From an uncultured Lachnospiraceae bacterium (GTDB lineage: Bacteria; Bacillota; Clostridia; Lachnospirales; Lachnospiraceae): 33,685 nucleotides of DNA. Below the pieces are notes generated by a model. The model worked only from the letters and a program-made list of their open reading frames with translations. It searched no databases and had not been told where the DNA came from. Positions 7,031 through 16,895 of the stretch are shown in pieces. Positions within the stretch are counted from its first letter, which is position 1, and each line of letters begins with the position of its first letter. Location of the stretch: the NCBI GenBank assembly GCA_945919075.1, contig CAMEIX010000029.1, forward strand, positions 1 to 33,685. Direction: 5' to 3'. The translations under genes were made by a program, and so were the position numbers.

Positions 7031-7900
7031 ATGAGCTTCTATATTTTGAAAAATGAATTGATTACCATAAAAGTAGAATCGAAGGGTGCGGAACTAAGGT
7101 CACTTAAGGATAATTACAGCGGTAAGGAGTATATGTGGTGCGGGGATGCTGCATTCTGGGGACGCGTTTCCCCCATCCTTTTCCCGGTAGTTGGTGCTTA
7201 TAAGGACAAGGAATGCCGTTATATGGGAAAAACCTACAGCCTTCCCCAGCATGGTTTTGCCAGGGATATGGAATTTGCCTTAAAGGAAAAAACAGAGGAT
7301 ACGATCTGGTTTTCCTTAAAGGATGATGAAACCACCAGAGAAAATTATCCTTTCAAATTTGTGCTGGAAATCGGATATAAAATCGCAGACCGTGAAGTAA
7401 GCGTAATGTGGCGCGTGAAAAATATAAACGATGGCGATATGTATTTTTCCATTGGCGGACATCCTGCTTTTACCGCTCCCAAAAGAGAGAAAGAAAAAAC
7501 AACCTGTTATATTGGATTAAAAGGATTAGATTCCGTAAAGGTGCGCAAACTGGATGGAGGACTGGCTTCTGACGAAATCATGAAACTGATTTTGGAAGAT
7601 GGTCTGTTAGCGGTATCGGAAGAACTCTTTGCGGATGACGCACTGATTATTGAAAATGGACAGACAGGGGAAGTATCCTTATTGGATGAAGATAAGAACA
7701 CTTATTTAACCGTAAACTTTGATGCCCCGTTGTTTGGCCTATGGACACCGCCCGGAAAGAATGCCCCCTTTATTTGCATTGAACCATGGTACGGAAGATG
7801 TGACAGCGTACACTTTACAGGCAATCTGGAAGAAAGAGAATGGGGCAATATTCTGAAAGCCGGGGAATGTTTTGAAAGTTCCTATTCGATTCAGATTTAA
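7031..7900 (+). CDS. Aldose 1-epimerase-like protein (LacX type)
   Basis: The 289-residue protein belongs to the galactose mutarotase-like superfamily, which catalyses or binds alpha/beta sugar anomers. The expected active-site positions are visible: LPQHGFARD (His near 75), SIGGHPAFTAP (His near 149) and a Glu in CIEPWYGRCD near residue 250. The length and ending match the LacX-like branch, whose exact substrate is often unknown; it may act on phosphorylated or bound sugars. It follows manA after the 52-bp repeats and probably closes the carbohydrate operon. The ribosome site (AAAGG, about 13 nt before the ATG) is weak. Confidence 0.85.
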   Translation: MSFYILKNELITIKVESKGAELRSLKDNYSGKEYMWCGDAAFWGRVSPILFPVVGAYKDKECRYMGKTYSLPQHGFARDMEFALKEKTEDTIWFSLKDDETTRENYPFKFVLEIGYKIADREVSVMWRVKNINDGDMYFSIGGHPAFTAPKREKEKTTCYIGLKGLDSVKVRKLDGGLASDEIMKLILEDGLLAVSEELFADDALIIENGQTGEVSLLDEDKNTYLTVNFDAPLFGLWTPPGKNAPFICIEPWYGRCDSVHFTGNLEEREWGNILKAGECFESSYSIQI

Positions 7901-7993
7901 CAAAATTATTTATAAAATATTCGTTTTTTGCCCATAAATATAGGGAAGGCAATCCGTATCCCATATGGAAGCGGTTCCCGGAAAGGACGAAGC

Positions 7994-8569
7994 GTGACCG
8001 AAACTGAATTTGAAAAGTGTATCAAAGCCATGAATCATGGCCGGAAAGACGGGCTGAAGAAAATATACGAAGAATATGCACCCTATATTTACGGGATTGT
8101 TCGCTCTGTCCTTCAAAACAGGGAAGATGCGGAGGATGTGACCAGTGATTTCTTTATCAGACTCTGGGAAAAATCTGAATCCTATAAAGCCGGAAACGGA
8201 CATAAGGGGTGGATGGCGACCATTGCAAGAAATATGGCGGTTGACCGGATTCGTAAGTACAGGAAAGAAGAAGTGGTGGATTTTTCCGCAACGAACCATG
8301 AGGAGGATTCCGAAAATCACAGTACCCAGATTGCAATGAACGCGGCAAGTCCGGATGATGTGGAGGAAGAAGTGGTGTCCGAAATCAGTATCCGGGAAGC
8401 CCTGCAAAAATTAAACGAGAGGGAACAAAACGTCATACATATGAAAATTATGGGTGAGATGACGTTTCAGGAAATTGCGGATATACTTGGGGAACCGCTC
8501 GGAACCATTACCTGGCGTTACCGGGAAGCCATTAAGAAATTAAGGAGGTGCGGGTATGAAGAATCTTGA
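7994..8569 (+). CDS. ECF-like RNA polymerase sigma factor
   Basis: The 191-residue protein has sigma region 2 (DAEDVTSDFFIRLWEK, then GWMATIARNMAVDRIRKYRKE) and region 4 (EREQNVIHMKIMGEMTFQEIADILG, then TITWRYREAIKKLRR), with no region 1 or 3. A GTG start at 7994 is preferred because AAAGGA lies 6 nt before it. An upstream TTG at 7928 would add 22 residues unlike the family. The downstream membrane protein overlaps it by 14 nt and is the likely anti-sigma partner. The target promoters are unknown. Confidence 0.88.
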   Translation: MTETEFEKCIKAMNHGRKDGLKKIYEEYAPYIYGIVRSVLQNREDAEDVTSDFFIRLWEKSESYKAGNGHKGWMATIARNMAVDRIRKYRKEEVVDFSATNHEEDSENHSTQIAMNAASPDDVEEEVVSEISIREALQKLNEREQNVIHMKIMGEMTFQEIADILGEPLGTITWRYREAIKKLRRCGYEES

Positions 8570-9215
8570 AAAAGAATACCGAAAAGCTTTTGACGAAGAA
8601 ATGCCCGATCTCTGGGGACGCATTGAAGCCAATCTGCCTGCGAAAAAAGTACGCAGGTTTCCTGTAAACCGCTATGCTTCCGTAGTAGCAGCAGCCGTAT
8701 TTCTGGCACTGCTTATACCGGGCAGCCTGTTTTTGATGAACGGCAGCAGTAAGAGCAGTGAAAGAAACAGGATGGATACTACAGCACCGAAATTCTATGC
8801 TGACACAAATGATATGGCAGAAAACAGTAAGGGAATGGAAGAAGAACTTGAAATGGCACAGGCGGATACGACTGCATATGACTCCATGGAAGAGATGGTA
8901 GCGGAAGAGAACTGCACGGATTTCACGGAAGGTACCTGTAACCTGCAGGCCGAAACAAATTCCGGCGGTGCAGCCGCTCCGGACAAAGTGGGGGCGGAAG
9001 AACGGTTTACGGTATTGGAGTATTGGGATGTGGAAGGGGGAAGAATCTATACTCTTAAGAATGTAAACCGAAATGTATCGGCTTTCCTTTCCGATGAAAT
9101 GATGGAAGAACTTTCCAAAAATGATCTGGTGCCGGAAATGGATGGTAATTATCTGTTTACTTTCACAGATTCTTCTACACAGGACTTTACTTATCGGATA
9201 ATTGGTGTAAAATAG
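8556..9215 (+). CDS. Single-pass membrane protein, probable anti-sigma partner
   Basis: The 219-residue protein starts inside the sigma gene, with AAGGAGG at 7 nt before the ATG, so the two are coupled. A short cytoplasmic N-terminus (residues 1-40, with EEMPDLWGRIEANL, common in clostridial sigma partners) is followed by one helix (about 41-62), an acidic Met/Glu-rich linker, and a small outer beta-type domain (about 145-219). No zinc HxxxCxxC anti-sigma motif is present. The anti-sigma role is inferred from position and topology. Confidence 0.65.
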   Translation: MKNLEKEYRKAFDEEMPDLWGRIEANLPAKKVRRFPVNRYASVVAAAVFLALLIPGSLFLMNGSSKSSERNRMDTTAPKFYADTNDMAENSKGMEEELEMAQADTTAYDSMEEMVAEENCTDFTEGTCNLQAETNSGGAAAPDKVGAEERFTVLEYWDVEGGRIYTLKNVNRNVSAFLSDEMMEELSKNDLVPEMDGNYLFTFTDSSTQDFTYRIIGVK

Positions 9216-9248
9216 ATTACACAAAATACGATATGTGAGGAAACAAAC

Positions 9249-10274
9249 ATGAAGAAAGTGTTGAGTGCACTGTTTTTTGTGGCATTGATGACACTGACAT
9301 TTTATATAGTATTTCAGACACAGGACCTGGGAGAGGTACTTGAGACCATTGCGGTAATGAACAAAGCCTATCTGGCATTGGCAATCTTTACAGCATTCTT
9401 TTTTGTGGCTGCGGAAGGAATCTTGTTTTTTTATATGTTCCGTTCCATTGGCGACAGGGTAGGATTCTTGCAATGTATCAAGTATGCCTTTATCGGGTTC
9501 TTTTATTGCGGAATTACACCGTCCGCATCCGGGGGACAACCCATGCAGCTTTTTCATATGCAGCGGGACGGGCACAGGATTGCAGACAGTACGGTGGCAC
9601 TGATTAGTGCAGCAACCGCCTACAAATTCATTCTGGTGGTCATGGGGATTGGAATAGCCGTTTTCTGGTGGGGAGGACTCAAAAATCATTTGGGAATGTA
9701 TATGCCCCTTTATTTTGTGGGATTATTCTTAAATGCCGCTCTGGTTGCCCTGTTGCTTGCTATTTTGTTAAACAGCAGCGGAATGAAGAAAGTTCTTCTT
9801 AGTCTGGAGCGGTTTGCGGTAAAAATACATATCCTGAAGTATAGTGAAAAAAGAATTGAGAAAATGGAAGAAATGGTGGAACGGTACCGGAAAGTGGTAC
9901 AGTTTCTGAAGACGCATGTGCATGTGGTAATTTTTCTGACTGTGGTAACCTTTATCCAAAGGTGCAGTGTTTTCGGACTGACCTATTTCATCTATCGGGG
10001 GATGGGACTGTCGGGGGCAGGGCTTTTAACCGTCATGGCACTGCAGGCAGTCGTATATATCACGGTGGATATGCTTCCGTTACCCGGTTCCCAGGGAATT
10101 ACGGAACTGGTCTATGCAGCAGTATTCGGACAGATTTTTGTAGGGGGAACCCTGACCATATCCATGTGTGTAACAAGGGGCATTAATTTTTACCTGCCCT
10201 TCATGATCAGTGCTGTAGTAGCAGGTATCAGTTTCTTTCGTAGGAAGAAAGGAAAACAAGAAATTTCTCAATAG
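9249..10274 (+). CDS. UPF0104 / MprF-like flippase-domain membrane protein
   Basis: The 341-residue protein has about eight membrane helices and the features of the lysylphosphatidylglycerol-synthase transmembrane family (UPF0104): GITPSASGGQPMQLFHMQ near residue 95 and LPLPGSQGITELVYAAVF near residue 278. It lacks the aminoacyl-transferase half of MprF, so it may flip a lipid or glycolipid rather than modify one. TGAGGAAA lies before the ATG. It follows the sigma/anti-sigma pair by 33 nt and may belong to that regulon. Its 3' end overlaps the convergent gene by 47 bp. Confidence 0.83.
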   Translation: MKKVLSALFFVALMTLTFYIVFQTQDLGEVLETIAVMNKAYLALAIFTAFFFVAAEGILFFYMFRSIGDRVGFLQCIKYAFIGFFYCGITPSASGGQPMQLFHMQRDGHRIADSTVALISAATAYKFILVVMGIGIAVFWWGGLKNHLGMYMPLYFVGLFLNAALVALLLAILLNSSGMKKVLLSLERFAVKIHILKYSEKRIEKMEEMVERYRKVVQFLKTHVHVVIFLTVVTFIQRCSVFGLTYFIYRGMGLSGAGLLTVMALQAVVYITVDMLPLPGSQGITELVYAAVFGQIFVGGTLTISMCVTRGINFYLPFMISAVVAGISFFRRKKGKQEISQ

Positions 10275-10986
10275 AATCCAGGCGTTTGGTATTTTTGACC
10301 ACACCTAAATAAATGGGGCCTTCTTCATAGCCAAAAGCTTCCATAACATCGGGAAAAGCACTGATGTCGATTCCTACGGGATGGGGGTCTTTCATTAATT
10401 CCGGTTTTGTGGGATCGGGAATTACAATGTCATCCACAGGCAGGTTATTATTTAAGCGTTCCACATAAGTTTCGGCAATCGGCAGGTCTACATAGTAAAT
10501 ATGTCCTTCAAACAAATCCAGTACTTCTTCGTCAAAATAGACACTTAAATCCAAAAAGTTACAGTCATAGGCATAGCTGCTAAAAAACTGAGGCTTCATA
10601 ATACAAATGTCAAGGGCATTTCCGAACATCTGGGCAGAAATATATTCATTCGTCTGCTGCATGGTGGCACCCAGGTTATCGCCCATGTGCAGATTACAGT
10701 GAAAATAAACCTGTTCTTTTTTTTCATCGTAACCATATTCCGTTAAAAAAGCGCTATAGAGCTCTTTCAACATAGAATCGGTAGCTTTTGCATCCACAGC
10801 CACCCCGTTTATAACATCATCTTTGGTGCCAAGAATCCCGGTGGCGGTAAAATAAACCAAAAGAATAACGGCAATGCCACAGACCACATACCATTTATAG
10901 TACATCCAGAAATATTCTATTTTCTTCTTAAAAGGCGCTTTCTTTAAGGACTCTCTTTCTTCCTTAAATTCATCCATAACTGCCAT
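10228..10986 (-). CDS. Membrane-anchored protein of unknown function
   Basis: The 252-residue protein has a charged N-terminus, then KKKIEYFWMYYKWYVV leading into one membrane helix (about 30-52), and an outer domain of about 200 residues. I do not recognise a catalytic motif. The anchor style is frequent in uncharacterised Lachnospiraceae surface proteins. GAGGTG precedes the ATG at 5 nt. It is transcribed alone and ends 47 bp inside the UPF0104 gene on the other strand. It may be a surface lipid or solute-binding protein, without direct support. Confidence 0.7.
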   Translation of the reverse strand: MAVMDEFKEERESLKKAPFKKKIEYFWMYYKWYVVCGIAVILLVYFTATGILGTKDDVINGVAVDAKATDSMLKELYSAFLTEYGYDEKKEQVYFHCNLHMGDNLGATMQQTNEYISAQMFGNALDICIMKPQFFSSYAYDCNFLDLSVYFDEEVLDLFEGHIYYVDLPIAETYVERLNNNLPVDDIVIPDPTKPELMKDPHPVGIDISAFPDVMEAFGYEEGPIYLGVVKNTKRLDSIEKFLVFLSSYERN

Positions 10987-11185
10987 AAATTCACCTCAAA
11001 AAATATTCTTTTATTTGCAACAGATAAATTAAGATTATGATAGCCTCCGGGGTTTTTGTTGTCAATGTAAGCCTTGCTTTCTTTAGAAAAATATAATAAA
11101 ATATTTAGGAAGTTTCGTTTGCTAATTTTGTTTTGATATACTAACATAGAAGCAATAACATACGGGATATACGAAAGGGAATAAT

Positions 11186-11692
11186 ATGAGTGAAGTTTAT
11201 GTAGAATGTATGGTAAAAAGAGAGGGCTCCTCTCTTATGAAACTGGTGAAGATGGTACTTATCATGATTACCGTTGTTTTTGCCGTACTTGGTCTGATGC
11301 GGTTTGCCTACGGCATCCCTCTTTTTATTGCGGTCCTGACCGGTGTAGGTGCTTATTTTGCCGGAATCTACGCAGAAGTTGAGTACGAGTATCTGTATCT
11401 GGACAAGGAACTTACCGTGGATAAGATTTTCGGAAAGACCAGCCGGAAAAGAGTTGCTACTTATGAAATGGAGCGCGTGGAAATTATTGCGGGGATTAAG
11501 TCCTATAAGTTAGATGATTACAAAAACCGTACCGTCAAAACCTTTGATTACAGTGAGGGTGACAAGGTGCAGCCGGACAAACGGTATGTGATGTATTATG
11601 AGGGCAACCGCAAGATTATTTTCAGTCCCAACGAAGCAATGTTAAAGGCTCTTTACAACGCCGCTCCGAGAAAAGTTTTCATTGACAGGTAG
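11186..11692 (+). CDS. Two-helix membrane protein, PH-like, unknown
   Basis: The 168-residue protein has two hydrophobic helices (about 17-60, MKLVKMVLIMITVVFAVLG and IPLFIAVLTGVGAYFAGIY). A cytoplasmic beta-rich domain follows (YEYLYLDKELTVDKIFGKTSRKR) with the spacing of a bacterial PH-like domain. I recall a DUF6106-type family like this but cannot confirm it. AAAGGGAATAAT precedes the ATG. It sits 119 bp before the guaB start, and guaB has its own promoter, so a functional link is not required. Confidence 0.7.
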   Translation: MSEVYVECMVKREGSSLMKLVKMVLIMITVVFAVLGLMRFAYGIPLFIAVLTGVGAYFAGIYAEVEYEYLYLDKELTVDKIFGKTSRKRVATYEMERVEIIAGIKSYKLDDYKNRTVKTFDYSEGDKVQPDKRYVMYYEGNRKIIFSPNEAMLKALYNAAPRKVFIDR

Positions 11693-11730
11693 AACGGTTG
11701 GAATCTTGTTAGAAATAAGTGCTTTTTCAC

Positions 11731-11759
11731 TTGACAAGGTAAAATTAGTTTGCTACATT
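11731..11759 (+). promoter_or_regulatory. guaB promoter
   Basis: TTGACA (11731-11736), a 17-bp spacer and TACATT (11754-11759) form a good vegetative promoter 52 bp before guaB. A small inverted repeat, AAGTG-N6-CACTT (11717-11732), overlaps the left edge of the -35 and could bind a regulator. Confidence 0.7.
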
Positions 11760-11793
11760 ATATAAAATTTATAAGATTTCAGTATGTTTATGA

Positions 11794-13266
<1,473 letters not shown>

Positions 13267-13292
13267 TCTGTCAAAATGAATAAATAATAGCA

Positions 13293-13346
13293 GGGGCTGA
13301 TGTACCGGACGGTGAAATTCGTCTGGGATATCAGCTCCTTTCTGTT
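13293..13346 (+). terminator. guaB terminator
   Basis: A long two-part hairpin 26 nt after the stop: GGGGCTGAT (13293-13301) pairs with ATCAGCTCC (13330-13338), and inside it CCGGACG (13305-13311) pairs with CGTCTGG (13320-13326). TTTCTGTT follows. Confidence 0.75.
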
Positions 13347-13370
13347 ATGGCAACTCTTTTTATGAATAAG

Positions 13371-13400
13371 TTGCGAAACATACACTCTTTGTGGTAGAAT
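13371..13400 (+). promoter_or_regulatory. Candidate promoter for the GGDEF–EAL gene
   Basis: TTGCGA (13371-13376), an 18-bp spacer and TAGAAT (13395-13400), 22 bp before the ATG. The short leader carries GGGGGTG as the ribosome site. Confidence 0.55.
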
Positions 13401-13422
13401 TAGACGGAATGGGGGTGTATGC

Positions 13423-16137
13423 ATGAACGACAAAAAGGATTGGGCATGGAAACTGTCTTATCAGAATCTGATTAAAGAGGAAGAACTGCTGTCCCTGCAA
13501 AAACATTTTTGCAGTGCTGCGGGTGTTTGTGCCTATTGCGTGGATGCATACGGCGAAAAAAGAACGGAGATTTCCGGTAATCCGCAGGATGTAGAGCGGA
13601 TTTTGAAATATATCGATGAAACCCGTATCAAAGAGACTTTATCCCGCGTGGAAGAGGGCTCTTTGGAGGAACTGGTGGTAGAAGATACAGAGGCAGCAAA
13701 TTTGAAATTTGCGGTCCTTTCCGTGCGTGTGCAGCACAAAGTCATGATTAACTGGGTACTTTTTGGATTTCTCAATGATGTTGAGGATTCGGAAGGCAAT
13801 CCGGAAACGGAGTGCGTGCGTACCATAAGTGAAATGGAATTTTATCAGGCCATTGACCTGCTCATGGTATGCTCCCGTCTGATTTTTCAAAATAAAATGG
13901 TCAGCGTGGATGTTTCAGGAGAATCCGGCAGCCGGTATTCTCTGGCAAGTATGCAGTCTGCAATCAGCCGCACGGACACCATGGCAGCAGTAGTGGAACT
14001 TTTAGACCGGGATGATGTCATTGAAAATATCATGGCAGAGTTTTTAAAGATTGTAGGCGAGTGCCTCCATATTACATCAGGTTATGTATGTCATCTGGAC
14101 TACCGGGATCACACAGCCGACATTTTAGCCTCCTGGCATACCAAAGGAGCAACCTCACCCTTTGAAAGAACCAGAAATCTTCCTGCTGAAGATATTATGT
14201 TTACCTCAGAACCCATTATTGTGGACAGTGACAGTATTGTCCATTGCGAAGAAGCAGAAAAATGGAGAAACGACGGTGTTAAGGCTTTTGTTTTGTTCCC
14301 GCTTATGAGGAATGCGGAAAGTGGGATGTGCATTTCTTTCTGCCAGCTTCAGACAGACCGTATCTGGACCATGGATGAAGCAAAGTTTGTTGCGGATGCG
14401 GTGCGTGTGCTTCAAAGCATTCTGACCAAACGTATCCAAAAGAATTCTTTAGTCGGTTCCTATGCGTCATTAGAGGCAATTTTAGATAATGTCAGCAGCG
14501 GTATTTACGTGAAAGATGATGCAACAGGAAAAGTACTTTTTATTAATAAGCAGCTCAAGAATCACTTTGAGAAGGAATTAAAGGACGGCAGTTTTGAAGA
14601 ACTGCTGAAACAGGAAGGTCCCTTTCAGAAAGCCCCCTGTTCCCGGGAAATCAATCATTTGGAAAGAGAGCGCTGGTATGATCTTCTTCATACGGACATT
14701 GTGTGGGTGGACGGACGCAAGGCTGCCTTGTACTCCCTTTATGACATTACCGACAAAAAGGTATATCAGAGAAAAATAGAACAACAGGCTTATACGGATT
14801 TTCTTACCGGTCTTTACAACAGAATGTGCTGCGAAAGAGACCTTGCCGTATATGTGGACAAGGCTGAAAAGGATCAGGTAAAAGGGGCCCTTTTGTATCT
14901 TGACCTGGATAATTTTAAGCATATTAACGATGGTCTTGGACATCAATACGGAGATGTGCTTCTCCGCTCCATCTCCGGTGAGCTTTCCCGTGTGAAGGGA
15001 ATTGAAAAGACCTGTTACCGCATGGGCGGGGATGAGTTTGTTATCATTGTTCCGCCTGATAAATATGAGCATATCGAAGAGATTCTTGCAGATATCCAGC
15101 AAATATTTGCACGTCCCTGGTTTCTAAAAAACATGGATTATTATTGTACCATGAGTATGGGCGTTGTAGAATTCCCGGGAAGTGGGAATAATGTACAGGA
15201 ACTGATTAAAAAAGCGGACATTGCCATGTACGAGGCAAAGAAATCCGGTAAAAACCGTGTTTCCCGTTATCAGGACGGGCAGGACGCAAGCAGTGGCAGA
15301 AGGCTGGAAATGGAAAAGAACATGCGGGATGCTACGGTTTCCGGCTACAAGGATTTCTCGATTTATTACCAGCCCATCGTGGATATTTCCAAACCGGGAA
15401 CACCCTGTACCGGCGCGGAGGCACTTTTGCGTTGGAACTGTGGAGAACTGGGCGCTGTTTCGCCCTCCGACTTTATCCCGCTTGCCGAGTATCTGGGACT
15501 GATTAATCCCATCGGCAATTATGTGCTAAAGGAAGCATGTAAGGAGTGCCGCAAGTGGATTGACAACGGTCATCCCAATTACAAAGTCAATGTGAACCTT
15601 TCCGTTGTACAGCTTTTGCAACCCGATATCGTGGATATTGTAAAGAATGCATTGGAAGAAAGCGGACTTCCGCCTAAGAATCTGACGTTGGAGGTTACGG
15701 AAAGTCTTGCCATCAACGATATGGACCGTATGAAGGACATCTTAAGCAAAATTCGTAAACTGGGTGTCCGGATTGCCCTGGATGATTTTGGAACCGGGTA
15801 TTCCTCCTTAAATCATATTAAGGAGCTGCCCTTTGATGTGATCAAGGTAGACCAGACCTTTGTAAAAGAGCTTGCAAAGGATACGTATTTCCAGTCCTTT
15901 ATTAAGATGGTTGCGGAGCTCGCAGATACTCTGGGGGTAAGCATCTGTGTGGAAGGCATTGAAACCGAAGAGCAGTATAAACTTTTGGAAGATATGAAGG
16001 TTCTGATGGTGCAAGGATATTATTTTGACAGACCCATGACCAGACAGGCATTTGAAACCAAATATCTTTATGACGGGGCAGAACCGGTACATTCGGATAA
16101 GATTGTAAACTTCCCTTTCGGTAATAAACAGGCATAA
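13423..16137 (+). CDS. GGDEF–EAL c-di-GMP turnover protein with sensor domains
   Basis: The 904-residue protein should make and/or break cyclic di-GMP. Order: N-terminal region with a CSAAGVCAYCVDAYG stretch (about 28-45), a GAF-like domain (about 190-335), a PAS-like domain (about 345-455), GGDEF (about 460-620) with intact MGGDEF near 534, and EAL (about 635-890) with EALLRW at 666, EVTES, DDFGTGYSSL and EGIET. No RxxD inhibitory site is seen just before GGDEF (RVKG occupies the region). Both catalytic halves therefore look intact, without product feedback. No membrane helix is apparent, so the sensor is cytoplasmic. It sits between guaB and purO; GTP use links it loosely to purines, but the placement may be incidental. 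Confidence 0.93.
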   Translation: MNDKKDWAWKLSYQNLIKEEELLSLQKHFCSAAGVCAYCVDAYGEKRTEISGNPQDVERILKYIDETRIKETLSRVEEGSLEELVVEDTEAANLKFAVLSVRVQHKVMINWVLFGFLNDVEDSEGNPETECVRTISEMEFYQAIDLLMVCSRLIFQNKMVSVDVSGESGSRYSLASMQSAISRTDTMAAVVELLDRDDVIENIMAEFLKIVGECLHITSGYVCHLDYRDHTADILASWHTKGATSPFERTRNLPAEDIMFTSEPIIVDSDSIVHCEEAEKWRNDGVKAFVLFPLMRNAESGMCISFCQLQTDRIWTMDEAKFVADAVRVLQSILTKRIQKNSLVGSYASLEAILDNVSSGIYVKDDATGKVLFINKQLKNHFEKELKDGSFEELLKQEGPFQKAPCSREINHLERERWYDLLHTDIVWVDGRKAALYSLYDITDKKVYQRKIEQQAYTDFLTGLYNRMCCERDLAVYVDKAEKDQVKGALLYLDLDNFKHINDGLGHQYGDVLLRSISGELSRVKGIEKTCYRMGGDEFVIIVPPDKYEHIEEILADIQQIFARPWFLKNMDYYCTMSMGVVEFPGSGNNVQELIKKADIAMYEAKKSGKNRVSRYQDGQDASSGRRLEMEKNMRDATVSGYKDFSIYYQPIVDISKPGTPCTGAEALLRWNCGELGAVSPSDFIPLAEYLGLINPIGNYVLKEACKECRKWIDNGHPNYKVNVNLSVVQLLQPDIVDIVKNALEESGLPPKNLTLEVTESLAINDMDRMKDILSKIRKLGVRIALDDFGTGYSSLNHIKELPFDVIKVDQTFVKELAKDTYFQSFIKMVAELADTLGVSICVEGIETEEQYKLLEDMKVLMVQGYYFDRPMTRQAFETKYLYDGAEPVHSDKIVNFPFGNKQA

Positions 16138-16168
16138 AATAATTTTCATAAACTTCAGGAGGAGAAAA

Positions 16169-16882
16169 ATGAACATGTTATCTTTACAACAGGAACTTAG
16201 CGAAAACAGTTATCCCGGCAGAGGTATCGTAATCGGCAGATCCGAGAACGGAAAATACGCTGTTGCTGCCTATTTCATTATGGGCAGAAGCGTAAACAGT
16301 CGTAACCGTGTTTTCGTGGAAGAGGGACAGGGCATTCGTACGGAGGCTTTCGACCCTTCTAAATTAGAGGACCCTTCTTTAATCATTTATGCACCGGTAA
16401 GAGTACTCGGGAACAAGACCATCGTGACAAACGGTGACCAGACTGATACCATTTATGAAGGCATGGATAAGCAGCTTACCTTTGAACAGTCCTTAAGATG
16501 CAGGGAGTTTGAGCCTGACGGACCCAACTACACCCCCCGCATTTCCGGCATCATGCATTTGGAAGGCGGAAATTATAATTACGCCATGTCCATCTTAAAG
16601 AGCAATAACGGCGATCCTTCTTCCTGCAACCGGTATACTTTTGCATATGAGAATCCCAAGGCAGGCGAGGGGCATTTCATTCATACCTATATGCATGACG
16701 GCAATCCGCTCCCCAGTTTTGAAGGAGAGCCGAAACTGGTTTCCATTCCGGATGACATGGAAGCTTTTACCGATATGCTTTGGAACAGCTTAAACGAAGA
16801 TAATAAAGTATCTTTGTTTGTACGTTACATCGACATTGCGACCGGTGAATACGAAACAAAGATTATCAATAAAAACAAATAA
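16169..16882 (+). CDS. purO: IMP cyclohydrolase, PurO type
   Basis: The 237-residue protein matches the archaeal-type IMP cyclohydrolase family (PurO), which closes the FAICAR ring to give IMP. Landmarks are the NSYPGRGIVIG start, YFIMGRSVNSRNRVF, a central TPRISGIM and a HFIHTYMHDGNPLPSF segment. GGAGGAG precedes the ATG. The AICAR transformylase follows 13 nt later, so the two polypeptides together replace bifunctional PurH. The family call rests on recognition of these segments and on the partner. Confidence 0.88.
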   Translation: MNMLSLQQELSENSYPGRGIVIGRSENGKYAVAAYFIMGRSVNSRNRVFVEEGQGIRTEAFDPSKLEDPSLIIYAPVRVLGNKTIVTNGDQTDTIYEGMDKQLTFEQSLRCREFEPDGPNYTPRISGIMHLEGGNYNYAMSILKSNNGDPSSCNRYTFAYENPKAGEGHFIHTYMHDGNPLPSFEGEPKLVSIPDDMEAFTDMLWNSLNEDNKVSLFVRYIDIATGEYETKIINKNK

Positions 16883-16895
16883 GAGAGGATAAGTC

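Noticed and set aside
8532..9689. 385-residue minus-strand open frame
   Set aside because: It is antisense to the anti-sigma partner and UPF0104 genes, rich in Cys/His/Phe as expected of a shadow frame, and has no ribosome site or family.
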